The notes beneath the pieces are model-generated. The model made no database searches. It was not told the DNA's origin and saw only the letters and a list, made by a program, of their open reading frames with translations. A stretch of DNA of 64,000 bases from Escallonia rubra (Eukaryota; Streptophyta; Magnoliopsida; Escalloniales; Escalloniaceae): positions 1 through 64,000 of the forward strand of contig JAVXUO010001811.1 of the NCBI GenBank assembly GCA_033065855.1, in the 5' to 3' direction. Shown piece after piece: positions 48,508-60,639 of this stretch. The position numbers were made by a program, and so were the translations under genes. How positions within the stretch are numbered: position 1 is the stretch's first letter; each line of letters opens with the position of its first letter.

Positions 48508-51500
48508 TCATTCCAGCTTTACCCTATCCAAATCAGTCATCACTCCTTCAAGCTGCAGAGAGAATTTTATTGTGGCAATAAACATACATGAAAGCATATG
48601 ACAGAAAATTTAACAATCCCGTCACAAAGGAAAGGCAGATGGATGGCAAACCTTAACAATCTGACGCAGAAAATAATCCCCATATCGCTTGGCTGTCTTG
48701 GATTCTACAACTTGAATCATGTCCTGCAAGTAAAGAGAGGATGTGATTCAGATATTTGACATGATAGTGACGTCATTAATTAGGGGGATGAAAATTAGGT
48801 GATTCAGATGCTGCAGTTGTATGGCCAATATAAACCGCTTATGGTACTCTTGGTTGTTTGTAGCCCATGACACCTAAATGCCGTGTTCGAAATTGATAGG
48901 CAAAGGCCCGAGTTTATGGTACCCAATGAATTGTTATCTGAAAGTTCCCAATCAGCAAAAACAAAAGAATCACTATCTATGTAATAGAAGCAAGTATTGA
49001 CATCCCAAAAGTTCACATTAGCACAAATTGGTCCTTTGCACCTCCTTCCTCCATTTTCACGTTGCGCTAATAAAGAACGACCGACCAATTTGCAATCCCG
49101 TGTAAGCTTTACGTATGACAGTGCAAAACTGAAACATTAAGGACTTGAATACAATAATCCTGCCATTCCTGGGGACATTCTAAAACATTATCTACAATAT
49201 CAATTGCCATTTCAAGCACACAAGCCATATCTAATGCACGCATTTCCGCAAGCTGAAAACTGCCACTGCAGATATTTCAATTAAATCCAAACGTCCCAAG
49301 ACTACGCCGATCCTACCTTGTAAATTCTAGCCAAACACTTGCAAGTTTATCAAAAAGGCCAGAATTTAAGCTCTGAGCTAAATTGGAACCGAGGACATAC
49401 ATCGTCAATGTAGAAATCAATATCAGCATTGGAGATAACTTTCCGGTCAGAACCAACAGCATGCGTTTTATGCTTGAATGTCATCAAAATTGTCCTGTAA
49501 AGCATTGATATTATTTACACAGCTCAGGAAGTCGGTATAAAAAAGGAAGACTTCAAGCCAAACCAAGAACTCACAACTGATATCCAACCTTAAAGTGGGT
49601 TCATCAACTTCCATGTAGGTTGCGAGCTTCCCAAGCGAGATGGTTGAATAAACTTTCAAGAATGTCCGAACACCAGATAATAGCTGCTGTTGTTTCACTT
49701 CATGGAGAAATAGTTTCAACTGAAGTCTGTAAGCTTCCTGCAAGAGATGAATGTCAAGTACGTCATGCAACCAGATACTGTTCGCCAAGCAACAAATAAG
49801 ATCCACGAGGATATTCGTCATGAAAAAATGTGAAACTAAGCGAACATGCCGAATAACGAAGCCAGATATCTACGCACAAAAAATTCAAGTTTTGCTTGTA
49901 AAAGCTGTCGAAGATGGAAACATTATTTTGAGCAAATAAATATATCGACAACTTGTCTGTGATGCCAACTGATACAATACGAACTCTTAGGATCCTCCCC
50001 TTCATAGGTTCAAAAATTCAACCTCCACCTGTACCTGATCACTGCCTAGTCATTAAAGGCTGAAAACCTAGGTTGATCACTTCATCTAATAACCAAAGAC
50101 ACTGAGACTACAAATTAAAGTTCTTCTAACACGATAATGCAGATAAGGGCAATGGAGAACCATTGGTGCACAACAGAGCCAAGTTTAACATTCTCATTGC
50201 CTCTTCTTTGGATATGTTGGAAGCCAGACAAGGATCCACAAGTTCTAAAAGCTTGCCCTGCTCTTGCTGGCACGTAGGCCAAGTCAAGTAGGCAGACATA
50301 TCCCTTTGACATGGAATTTGTTTGATTTTCCCACTAACAATCCCTAATACAACAACTACAAAGCTGTCAACATCTGATTTATCCACAAATTAACCCCTCC
50401 ATGGCATATTCCACAGCCATATCGTATATTAATCCAACAATCTGTGTGCTGATATTCGTGTCCTCTTCTTAATCAAGGATAGGGATGGCAATGGGGCGGG
50501 TCGGATGCGGATCTGCTAAAATCCGAACCCGCCCCGCTACCCCTGAAATCCCACCCCGCCCCGCGCTGGGTTCTGTAACCTTAATACCACATTCGACCCT
50601 AACATACTTTAGAAAACCCATTCCCGCCCCTCCCCGCCTCGCCTAAACCCAGCAGATTCTTCCAATCTTGCTTCCAATGGTAGGAGATTCAGTCACGGCT
50701 AGTGGCCGGTGGGGAAGCTTGGCAGTAGATCACGGTAGGCCAATATACTCAGATGGCAGCGATCACTGCGGCGACGGCTTGCTGATGATCGAAAACCATC
50801 ATCACAGCGGCGACGGCTTGCTGATGAACGACACCGACGGCTTGCTGATGAACGACACCATCGTTGTTGGGTCAGTCGCCGACAGTGCCTTTATGGCGGT
50901 CGCACGTCAGTCACCAACGGGGGTAGAGAAGAAGGAGGCGCCACGATGGGGAGAGAACTGAAGTTGTCGGCAGAGAGTGAGAGATGATTGGAAATTAGGG
51001 TTGGGGAATGGGGATGATAAGGATATGTTATATACATGTGGGATGGGGATGATAAGGATATGCCTGAACAGATAGAAGTCCGAACAATGGTCAACATGCC
51101 CAAGGGGTCGGTAGCCCCCTTGCAAAGCCTGGAGAGTTTCAAGCAGAGGTGAATGATGCAGTCCCACATCAGCTAGGCATGGGGCTACTCTGGGGCTTAT
51201 AAGGTCATGGGTTCACTCACTTGGAAAGCTAGTTTTTCAGGCTGAATTCTCTCCATTGCCATTGTTTGCATCAGACGCAACCGGGTGCACATGCAGGTGT
51301 CAGGTTCAGTGGTTTGGGTGCGGCTGAAAGAAGAGAAGGGAATCTTTCTGATCTGCTGTCGTGGTCGATCCAGTGTTATTAAAGGCGCAGGCGCACCTAA
51401 GGTGCAAAAGGTCCCTAGAGTCTAGGCGCAAGGCGCAGACGGGCGCCTTTTTGAAGCAAGGCGCAATATTAAAATAAATAAAAATAAATAAATAATAGTG

Positions 51501-54500
51501 CATTAAAACAATAAAATTATTTGCTAAAAAAATAATTTGCTAAAACAATCAAAGTCTAAACATAATGCATGTAAACAACAATCAGCTAAAACAATCAAAG
51601 TCTTATTTTCTAAAACAAAATGTAAGACAATCAGCTAATTTCTCATCAATTACCCAGGAGATTCAAACTAGAATAGGTTAAAACAAAATGTAAGACAATC
51701 AGCTAATATACGACAATTTTTGCTACTTATTGATTTTCTCGTTTTCTTCTTGTATTCTCAAATTCCCATCGATTTCACCAACACAAACCAAAACTACCAT
51801 CACAATCTTTAAACTGATCACCACAACTATCAGAGGAACCCAATTGGTATCCATGCCCATCCTTCACACCAACCAAATTTGAACAACCGTACTCCACAAA
51901 ACCCATGAAATTAGAGGTCCTTGTTCAAGCTTTGGCTCCTGGGTTCTAAAACAACAAGCTCACCCGAGAAGAGGAGCAGCAATCGCGGGCCTCGCGCCCC
52001 TCACGGCTGAAGCAGCAGCAGCAATCGCGGCTGAACTGGCGAAGATGAGCAGCAATCGCGGGCCTCGCGCCCCTCGCGGCTGAAGCAGCAGCAGCAATCG
52101 CGGCTGAACTGGCGAAGAGGAGCAGGCGAGCAGCACTGCAGCAGGCGAGCAGCAGACGATCGGCGCAGATGGGACTTGGGAGATGCGACGGCGGCGAGTT
52201 GGTGACCGGCGGTGACGGGTTATGCGACGGCGAGGTGAGGAGGGTGTGAAACTGTGAGAGTGAGAGAGACTTGAGAGTGAGACAGTGAGTCTGCTCAGCT
52301 GATTTGGGGTTTGCGCCTCCACCACCGCTGCGCGCCTTGCGCCCAGGCGCCTAGGCTCGCTAGGCGCGCGCCTTCTTGAACGCGCTGAGCCTAGGCCTAG
52401 GCGAGGCGCTGAGGGTGAGCCTAGGTGCGCCTAGCGCCTAGGCGCGCTTTTAATAACACTGGGTCGATCTTATCCCTCAATTGGAATTTCACTTTTCTTT
52501 TTCATCAATTATAAGAGGATGGCCTGGCTCTTTTCCTTAGATCATTCCTCTTAAGGGACTTTTTCTGGTTGTTGCCTGTCTACAATACTCAAGGAGTGTT
52601 TGGTGATTACCGCTCCCCTTTATTAATAAACTCACCCCACAATATCAAACTATTTACCAGAACCCACTTAGCACTTCTCATTTAAACTTGACTCGGTCTG
52701 GCAAGCTTGAACATACACTCACTAATTTAGGCACAAAATACTTCATACTCTGTTATAAACATAAAGCAGGTTGTTTATTTAAATACTTGGAATGTTTGCC
52801 ATATCCCCACCACACCGAAATTCGCACGCACACCGTATGCTTCTTAGTTAATAGCCCAAAGCCAATATGAGGTCTTAAATTAATATATTTTCTAATGCTT
52901 TATCACCTTTTTAGGCTCCCCTTGAGGTGGACAGGTTAGTAAAAAACGTATAAGCCTTTCAACAATACATAGACTATCCAACAGGGAAAACATAGACCTT
53001 TATGGACATGCTTCAATTCATTTGCTAAAAGGTGAGCAAACATTTTAGAATTCTCTCATTAAGGCACTTTGACCATACTTTCATAGATGGAAAAGAATCA
53101 ACAAGAGAATAAGGTCTTGGCATTCCTTCCCAAGCTTTTTATCTGTTTTGGTCAAAGGAGATTAAAGAAAGTTTATACTAGGAGTATGAGTAACAGAATC
53201 ATAGGTCGAACTTTGTGACTATCATCAACCGACAGCCAGTCACGTGGTTAGGAATGTCGCAAAGTTCCTCACCACGTACATTGCATATGATACAATCACT
53301 GACACGCCATAACCTCTCAGTAAAATCGTTCCACGACTGTCTTTCGTTTCATAAGAAAACTTAATTCAACTAACCATAGGAACAATGCTTTCTTTGCATG
53401 GTAACATCTGGAGAAGCAAGCCGTGAAGGCAAAGTCGGGAAGTGTTTGCAAAAATCAGAGGAAAAATTCTACGTCATCCACATATTGAAGAGTTGTCAAG
53501 CATGTCACCAAAATGTCTGCAAAAATTTAGTGCCATCTATCCCACAGTATAAGCTCCTTGAGGAAATACTTCATACACCTAACCAAAACAGGATACTAGT
53601 AGGTACGCGGTATTAAATAAGTCATCCTACCTCGTATCAGAGAACTTCATTCTACCTCATTGTATCAGAAAAATTCATTCTACCTCATTGTATCAGAAAA
53701 AACTCCTTCTCTGTCCCTCCCTCCATTTTCGCTCTCTTCTTTGTTCCGTCACCCTCCAATTGATTTTCTTCTCCAGTTCTACATCATCCCCTTCATCTAC
53801 TTTCTTCTAAAATAAGAAAGTAAGTTTCATGTGAATAAGGATTTTCTTTACAACTCCTGAATTAGCATTAATTTAATCAAATTCATTTAAATGGTATGTT
53901 AAGGTTTTTAAATCTCATTGTTGTAATTCTAGTAAATAGAAGTGTTGATAATACGCATATTTAAAGTGTGTACGCATTCATTAGAAGCTTCCACTTTCCA
54001 TACCTTTCACAAAGATACCGAAAAAAAAGTGCAATTTTGTGCATTCTGTTGTAAAAGTGTTTCTTTTGTAACCCCATTCATAGGATCCATTTTTGGCATG
54101 TAGTGGATCCAATTTGGCTTGGGCCAAATCTAATTAGTTGTTGGTGGTGGTGTGGGGGGGGGGGGGGGGGGAATTGAACCTTGCTTGAAAGGAAAAAAGA
54201 AAAATCAATTATATCTAGAATTTTGTGAAGGTATTCGACAAATTTTAAGAAACCTAAGTAGTACTAGATGTTAGATTCTTTAGTAAGTTCCTCCAAATAG
54301 GAGATCCATAATGAGAATAAAAGTATGAAAATCAAAATAGCAAACATATGTATACATGTAGTTCAGATGCGTAATAGCATCCGATCTAATCATTGGCAGA
54401 TCGGATTCGTCTACATTCATATCTGATGCTAGCTCTCTCCCTCCCTCCCTCAACTCCACTATCTGTCTCAGTCGGCCTCTAGCTTGTACTCGTGTTAGAA

Positions 54501-57500
54501 ACTTAATACAACGGGGCACTATGCTATTTTAGTAACTTGAGGAGCTTTAAGAAAAGTAGTGGAGGTCTAAAAATAATAATTTTTTCATTATCACCTTTAA
54601 TGCTCCTCAAAGTATATCCACGTAGGAGTTCTACTCCCATATATATGTCGACTCTCTTGAGAATACCCGACGATCTAGCCAGTTGGAAGACTGTAATGGC
54701 ATTAGAGCAGCGAAACATGTCCGGAAATGGGGAGGAGATGGTGTGTGGACAACCTAGGTTAAAGGTAGAAGAAGATGATATTTTAAATACTAACGTAGAG
54801 GCATACTTATATACTAATGTAAAGGTATGTTGTTTTTGTTGGAAATTGAATTAGTTATATTATATGGCCAGTGTGTTGTCTTTGTTGTAAAATGGATCTG
54901 ATTAAATTGGTCATATGTCAATTGATTGTGCAGTGAATGGGTCTGTCTGTCAACCCGAAATTTGGTAAGAACAGTAAGCTAAGTCTAGGGTTTAATGGTC
55001 TAAAACATAAGTCTAGGGTCTATATAACATATGCCGCCAAATCCTAGGGTCAATGCGACATTTGATCCTATTATGTTTATCGGCCTCAGGGATATATATG
55101 CTTGATTGGATTAAATATTTATAGCAAATTATCACTTAAAGAAGTTGACCCTAAGCATTAATCTTACCATGATTGAATTGTAACTTAGCAAAAGAACTTA
55201 AAACCAATACGTTATATCGGGTAGTAAATTAAGTAACACACTACAATAGGAACACAAAACATCCCACTTTTTTGGCCCCGTACTTCTCATAACCATTTGC
55301 ACCATACACGCATATGTTCGTGTATGTATTTTTACTGTCTCCATTGGTTTGTGATGCATATTCCAACGCATTTCTAAAAAGAATCCAAAATACTACTCGT
55401 GCGTATAACAGATCGTAATTTTTTTATCTCGTGTTGTACTAACTTTGGTACTTATTAAGAATTAAATTCCAAATGTTCTGTCCAAGCTAAAACTGGTGAC
55501 CCTCCATGTGTAGAATCATTTCTTTGTTTGTTTGAGCTAAGTAGTTGCTAGAAATGTTCTCGGATGGCTAATTGGGTGATTTAGTTTACTCTTTATATTA
55601 CAGGAACCAAAATTCTTGCTTATCTACGGGTAAAAAGAAATGTTTTTTTTTCCTTCTCCCCCATTGGCGGGAAATTCTGGGTCCATAGAGCAGCCCAGCA
55701 CACAGCCAAAGGAAAACAGGCTTTCGAACATCTCAAGCAGCACAATAACAACCCTTTCATTCTAGGGGGTACAGCAATAGATATTTTTCACCCCACACAC
55801 CCTTCCCCCCAACCCCTCTTCACCACAAAAGAAAAAAAGAAGGATTTATCTTCTGACATTTATTGATATATAGGTCGAAGATTTTTATATCTTGCCTAAG
55901 TACGGTTCTCTCGGAGAAACTGTGTGCTACCTAGTCACCTCTATGACTGCTGTAACGACGTTAGCTCTCCTGGTTCCATACACACGTACTCATCCAACGA
56001 CCTTTTTTTGAAAATGGTTCTCTGATCATCTCATTGCTTCCTACATTGCTGATAACCTTCATAAAGAGTTATAGGTAAAAGACATGCAGATTATCACATC
56101 AAAGAGTGATTTGGCAGTTCGAGAATAGTCATCGTTTACAAAGAACATGATGTAACCACATATATTCAGGTAAAAGCCAAATAGGAATCACATATCTAGT
56201 ATACTACTACAGATATTAGGAGAAGTCACAGGAAAAGTTAAATTCGAAACCGCACCTGATTGTAGTTGACAAGAGGCTCCTCGTAACTCGGAGCAGAGGG
56301 AGTAATGAACTTAGGACATGCATATGAGAAGAGCTCATCATAGAGAGCATCAGACTCGTCATCATACCTCTGCATCCGCAACATCTTTTCACCATACTTC
56401 TCCCTCAACTGAGAGTTCACAGTCTCTTCAACAAGACTCAATTGAGGGCAAAGAGAGAGAGAAATTGCCAGCAAAGCATACATCTGCTCATTCTTCTTTA
56501 ATATTTGCTCATACTGTGCCGATTTCTGGTGGTATTGCTTAGTCTTGTAAATATACAAGAGCATTTTATTAAACTCTCGTATCGCCTCTACATACCTGTA
56601 AAACCACTAAAATATGAGCTCCACATCTTAAACAAGAACATATAGTTATATATAGCATTTTGTCATCTTAGATTGATTTGTGACATTACCACAATGATAG
56701 AGTTGCGAGTGATTAAAAATTCATTGTGAGAATGCAACAGCCTACAATGTTTAACCTGTTGGGAAAAGGAACTAAGAAAAAAAATTGCATCATCGTGGTT
56801 ACAGGTGCCTGGTAGGGACTTCTGATTTTAAACCACATTACAAGTGGGCTTCATGCAGACACTTAGGTCTCAAGTATAGTCCACCCTGTATACATAACAG
56901 TCTTCAAACAAGGGTACCAAGATGTGCAGCTAATGACTCTATTTTCGAAACTATGAACCATAACGTATGCATGTTGTGACTACATCAAAACTCTTAAGGA
57001 AAAATGCACAAAATACTCTCCAACAAGTGTTGCTAACATATGTTCCTCAGAAACATCAATGGACCTATGCGTAAGCATACGTACAGTGTTGAAAAGCCTA
57101 AAGAGTAAAGTCTTTGTACTGTATGTTAATGACGGGGTGCAAAAAATTCCACATTAATTAGAGATTACTGCACTCCCCTCGAAACAGCAATTCACAAAAA
57201 AATGTTCTTTTGTCTTTACTTCCTTTTTCTTCTATTGTTGTTCATTTTTCCCTATTCCATCTTCTGGGGAGCCTTTGGACTTTTAAATAGGGGGAGGGGT
57301 GTGCATATGTGAGTCCCATTGCCCTCCTGGCAAGTTAAACATTGTTTATATTTTGTATCAGTATTACAACACTAGCTAACACGACTAGTGGGTGTCATGG
57401 AGAATGTTTAAAATGCCTTCAGTTCAGCGGCTGAGTGTAACTGCAGCAAGATTCTGAGAACTAGGCGCCAGAAGATAATGGCATGGCCACCAGGAAATTA

Positions 57501-60283
57501 TGGGGTACGATAAGCCACGGTTGTTAACCATAATAACCTAAAAATGTTCAACTACAACGTCACACAAGAAAAATAAGACACTAAATACTTTGGCATATAT
57601 ATATATATATTAGAACTCAGAAATTAATAAAAAGATCTCTCCTAGTCAAGCAACAAACAAGGAGCAACTAAGCTGACACATAACCAGAAAATCATACCTA
57701 CGCAGCATAAGATTTGCAAATCCATAGTGATAAATGGTGGTAATATGGCTGCCAATAACACAGGTGTAAACGCCTGGTTGACTAATGTCAATTGGAAGTA
57801 AGCACTTCAGGCCAGTGTGATAATCACCTAGCAGACAATGAACTCTTAACAAGCCAACCATGCTGAAATACCCCAAGACCTTCAAGACATTACTTCCACC
57901 ATTGTAATCATATCCATCAGTAGCAGTGAACTGTTCAAGGCCTTCCTTATCCTGCTCCAGAATCTGAATAATCGTGGATTTCTCCACAAGTGCTTGCAAG
58001 AAGTTCAGCACACCATACACATTCCAGGCCTGAGAAATGAAATCAGAAACTAGATAACCAACACTTTTGTGATACAACATCTACGCTTGAGTAAACATGT
58101 AATGAAAAGGCACCGACATATACAAATCAGAGCATGGAAACTCGTCTTAGTTCTAACCTCCCAAGTTAAGGATGCTACATATACTAAAGTGATATATGCG
58201 ACCATTGAATCAGATAATTAACGAAAGCTCAAATGAAAAAACATCAAAAGCGCAACTCAGGCTAGCATATTACACTGGCATATTACATTGACATTTGCAA
58301 CTAAGACTTAACACTACAGTGCGTCGATGTGTTGACTTTCAAATCTAAATGCTCCAAAGTAGAACCTATATATATTGTTTTGTTTACATGCATATCCTCT
58401 CTCACTTTCAATTCTATTCTAGTACTAAGTTGGCTTCCCCTGTAATTTGATGATTGTTAGGTAAGCATCAAGATATCAAATCCACAACTAACGAACCACA
58501 AAAACAAATATGGCTTTAACACTTTCATAAAAGTTTCATTACCTGATCAAACTGCCTTAAAAGCGCAATTTCCTGCTCAGTCTTGGTCTTCATCTTTGCC
58601 CGGTACTGACAAAACGACTGGAACTGATACACAAACTCATCCACCATGTCCCACAACCACTGGTTTGGCAACTGCATATTTACCACCCCATGCAACACGA
58701 CCTACAACCAACCACAAAACAGACTCTCAGTTTCAACACAGATTACCAATTATAAGCACCTTTCTAAAAACTTGCCCAAAGTTAATCAACTACGTTGTTC
58801 CTGAGGCTCCAGCTTACACAACTTGCATGAAATTTGCGGTAGTATAATTCAATGTAGAAATTACCAATTATATCCTCTTTCCACTTGTTAAAGTCAACAA
58901 CTTAAATGTTGTTGCATTTACCTAGCTAAAGGTTCATATATTTAAACAATGGAATAAACCAATACACCTTTTCTCATGATAAATGCTCATTTAATATAAT
59001 ACTACAATACCATTTCTACTTTTTTTCCATTAGTCACAAGATTTAACATTTGCTTGTTTGATCTCGTTAAAACCTCAACAATTTGTCACTATAATACTCT
59101 TTTCACTTGTCAAATTAATGTCTGGATATTTAGACTAACATACGTAAAGAAATACTGGAGAACCACTGCACAATTTATCCCCACTGACTACTTGTTAATT
59201 AGTGAATTACTCGCTCCATTTCATTGGATTTTCCTCCGTCATATATTTGTGACTTCATAGGAAAAATATAGAGCCACGTAAACATTGATACGGATTCAAA
59301 TAGCAATCATGGATTGAAAATGCATCGTTTGACAAGTCGAACTAGGGTTAGAATCTATTGTAGGATTTGACAAAAAGTCAAAGGGGGAAATACAATAGAA
59401 CGGAGTGAGTAATTAACAATATAACAATTGTTGCTCCTATCTAACTAAGAGCTCAGTATACTGTCTCCAATTCTTAGTACTTAAAATTTAAGGTGCGGAA
59501 TCAGAGTAACACACTGACTCTCTGACTCTCTGCAAACTACTAAAAGAATTCGAGATGTGCAAACACTAAGGCAGCTTATTGGTGAACCTGGCTTGATCTT
59601 TTGAGCGATACTTCAATCAAAAGCACGAGTTCAATTCAGCATTTAGATGTTCAAAGGGGGACAACTTTACGAAACTAACAGCTGCTGGATAAACACTAAT
59701 TGTTTTTAACCTAGTCTGACATGTCGAGCGACACTCTAATGAAAAACGAACACTTCAAAGGTGGCAAAAATTGCAAAAGCAGAGGTGGCATTACCAATCA
59801 TTCTAATAACTAAAGTCGAACATTGACTTTACTAATTGTTACAACCTAATTTGAACAGCCAAGCGATACTTTAACCAAAACACGAGCTCAATTCAAAAAA
59901 TAGTGAACACGACGGCATACCTGAAAGAGGCTGCAGTAGTTGTCCCACGAGTCGATCCGCTGGCGAAGCGTGGGTGAGAGGCGGGCGTAGAGGTGGCGGA
60001 ACCACATCTCGCGGTAGAGGAGGCAGAAGACGTGGTCATTGTCGACGTAGGGCGCCACGGCGTCGACGGAGGGCCACGGGGTGTCCTTGAAGTGGCGGTC
60101 GCTCAGGGTCTGGAAGGAGGTCTCATACATTTGGTGGATTTCGTACACGTTTTTGTCCCGGATGTACCGGTAAAGGTGCGACACGAATGATTTCACCGAG
60201 TCCGGCACGTAGTTCGGGTCGTAGGCGGCGGCGGAGCCGGCTGGGTGTTGTGGCCCGTCTTCGTAGTCATAGGGGGCAGCCAT
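48508..60283 (-). CDS. eIF3l: Eukaryotic translation initiation factor 3 subunit L, 8 exons, complete
   Basis: PCI-domain subunit of the eIF3 complex, which acts on the 40S ribosomal subunit in the cytosol during initiation. Exons: 59921-60283, 58543-58701, 57698-58029, 56256-56595, 49589-49737, 49401-49494, 48652-48723, 48508-48552. They total 1554 nt (517 aa) with consistent phases and GT-AG borders. Family signatures in order: YDPNYVPDSVKSFVSHLYRY, KNVYEIHQMYE, WDNYCSLFQ, AWNVYGVLNFLQALVEKS, EQFTATDGYDY, LLRVHCLLGDYHTGLKCL, SHITTIYHYGFANLMLRRY, KNEQMYALLAISLSLCPQ, LFSYACPKFITPSAPS, AYRLQLKLFLHEVKQQQLLS, and a PCI/winged-helix end with LGKLATYMEVDEPTLR and RYGDYFLRQI. Exon 1 is GC-rich. Intron 4 (49738-56255) is 6.5 kb and holds a hAT-derived element; intron 1 holds a Stowaway MITE. 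A telo-box in the leader fits a translation-machinery gene. Nothing is missing. Confidence 0.97.
50481..50960. mobile_element. Possible truncated MITE in eIF3l intron 4
   Basis: It starts TAGGGATGGCAATGGGGCGG, a very common left end of a plant hAT-type MITE group, followed by CCCGCCCCGC-rich sequence. No matching right end was found before 51370, so it seems truncated or rearranged. Confidence 0.35.
51005..51062. repeat. Short direct repeat (ATGGGGATGATAAGGATATG twice)
   Basis: Two perfect 20 bp copies near 51007 and 51043, about 36 bp apart, in eIF3l intron 4. Confidence 0.85.
51161..51205 (+). promoter_or_regulatory. USE plus TATA pair resembling a plant snRNA-type promoter
   Basis: GTCCCACATCA at 51161-51171 matches the plant snRNA upstream sequence element RTCCCACATCG at 10 of 11 positions. 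TTATAAGG follows at 51198-51205, with 26 bases between. This pairing drives plant snRNA genes, but I recognise no snRNA downstream. The same arrangement also occurs in dispersed plant repeats. It lies antisense in eIF3l intron 4. Confidence 0.35.
51363..52469. mobile_element. Non-autonomous hAT element with perfect 8 bp target duplication
   Basis: Element 51371-52461 (1091 bp) is flanked by GGTCGATC on both sides (51363-51370 and 52462-52469). Its ends are inverted repeats: CAGTGTTATTAAAGGCGC on the left and, read inward from the right, CAGTGTTATTAAAAGCGCGC. Subterminal regions are packed with GGCGC and CTAGG blocks shared with the 17719-21828 hAT element, in the opposite orientation. The AT-rich to GC-rich interior encodes no transposase. 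It sits in intron 4 of eIF3l. Confidence 0.93.
51975..52125. repeat. 73 bp tandem duplication inside the non-autonomous hAT element
   Basis: AGCAGCAATCGCGGGCCTCG begins at about 51975 and again at about 52048. Each copy is followed by a GCTGAAGCAGCAGCAGCAAT and a CTGAACTGGCGAAGA stretch. The copies are nearly identical, so this duplication looks recent. Confidence 0.85.
53622..53705. repeat. Short tandem repeat (about 30 bp unit) in eIF3l intron 4
   Basis: TTCATTCTACCTCATTGTAT followed by CAGAAAAA recurs about two and a half times. Confidence 0.85.
54154..54171. repeat. Poly-G run (18 G) in eIF3l intron 4
   Basis: Uninterrupted homopolymer preceded by GGTGGTGGTGTG. Its length is approximate because homopolymers are error-prone. 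Confidence 0.9.
59208..59411. mobile_element. Stowaway-type MITE in eIF3l intron 1
   Basis: A 200 bp element (59210-59409) with TA on both sides. The left end is CTCGCTCCATTTCATTGGAT; the right end, read inward, is CTCACTCCGTTCTATTGTAT. The two arms match over most of 25 bp and fit the Stowaway (Tc1/mariner) pattern with a TA target. It has no coding capacity. Confidence 0.88.
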
Positions 60284-60307
60284 TGTGTTCGCTGTAGGTG
60301 CAGAGAC

Positions 60308-60315
60308 TAGGGTTT
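60308..60315 (-). promoter_or_regulatory. Telo-box (AAACCCTA) in the eIF3l leader/promoter
   Basis: AAACCCTA is read on the minus strand 25 bp upstream of the start codon, next to a CT-rich leader. Telo-boxes are enriched upstream of plant translation-machinery genes. The regulatory role is inferred from the motif. Confidence 0.5.
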
Positions 60316-60639
60316 GATAGCCCTCGGGTGAAAGAGAGAGACAGAGAAGGGTTTATTAGGGATAACGGAAGGCGATAGAAAGTGTGTGCGACTGTGCCAG
60401 TGGTGCGTGTGAACTGTGAAGCGTGATTTTGACCTAAGGATGTGGTGGGTTGCTCCGGGTGAAACCTGCGGGCTTGGATCCGGACAGGTTTTGTAAATTT
60501 CACCGGACCGTAAATAAACGATTTCATGAGAACAGGACCATTTCATTTAATTAAGATAAACTTGAGTTACTCTCCCACTGATATCGTTATGCTACAAATT
60601 TAACAAAAGAACGGCTTATGCTGTCATATATAGTTTGGA

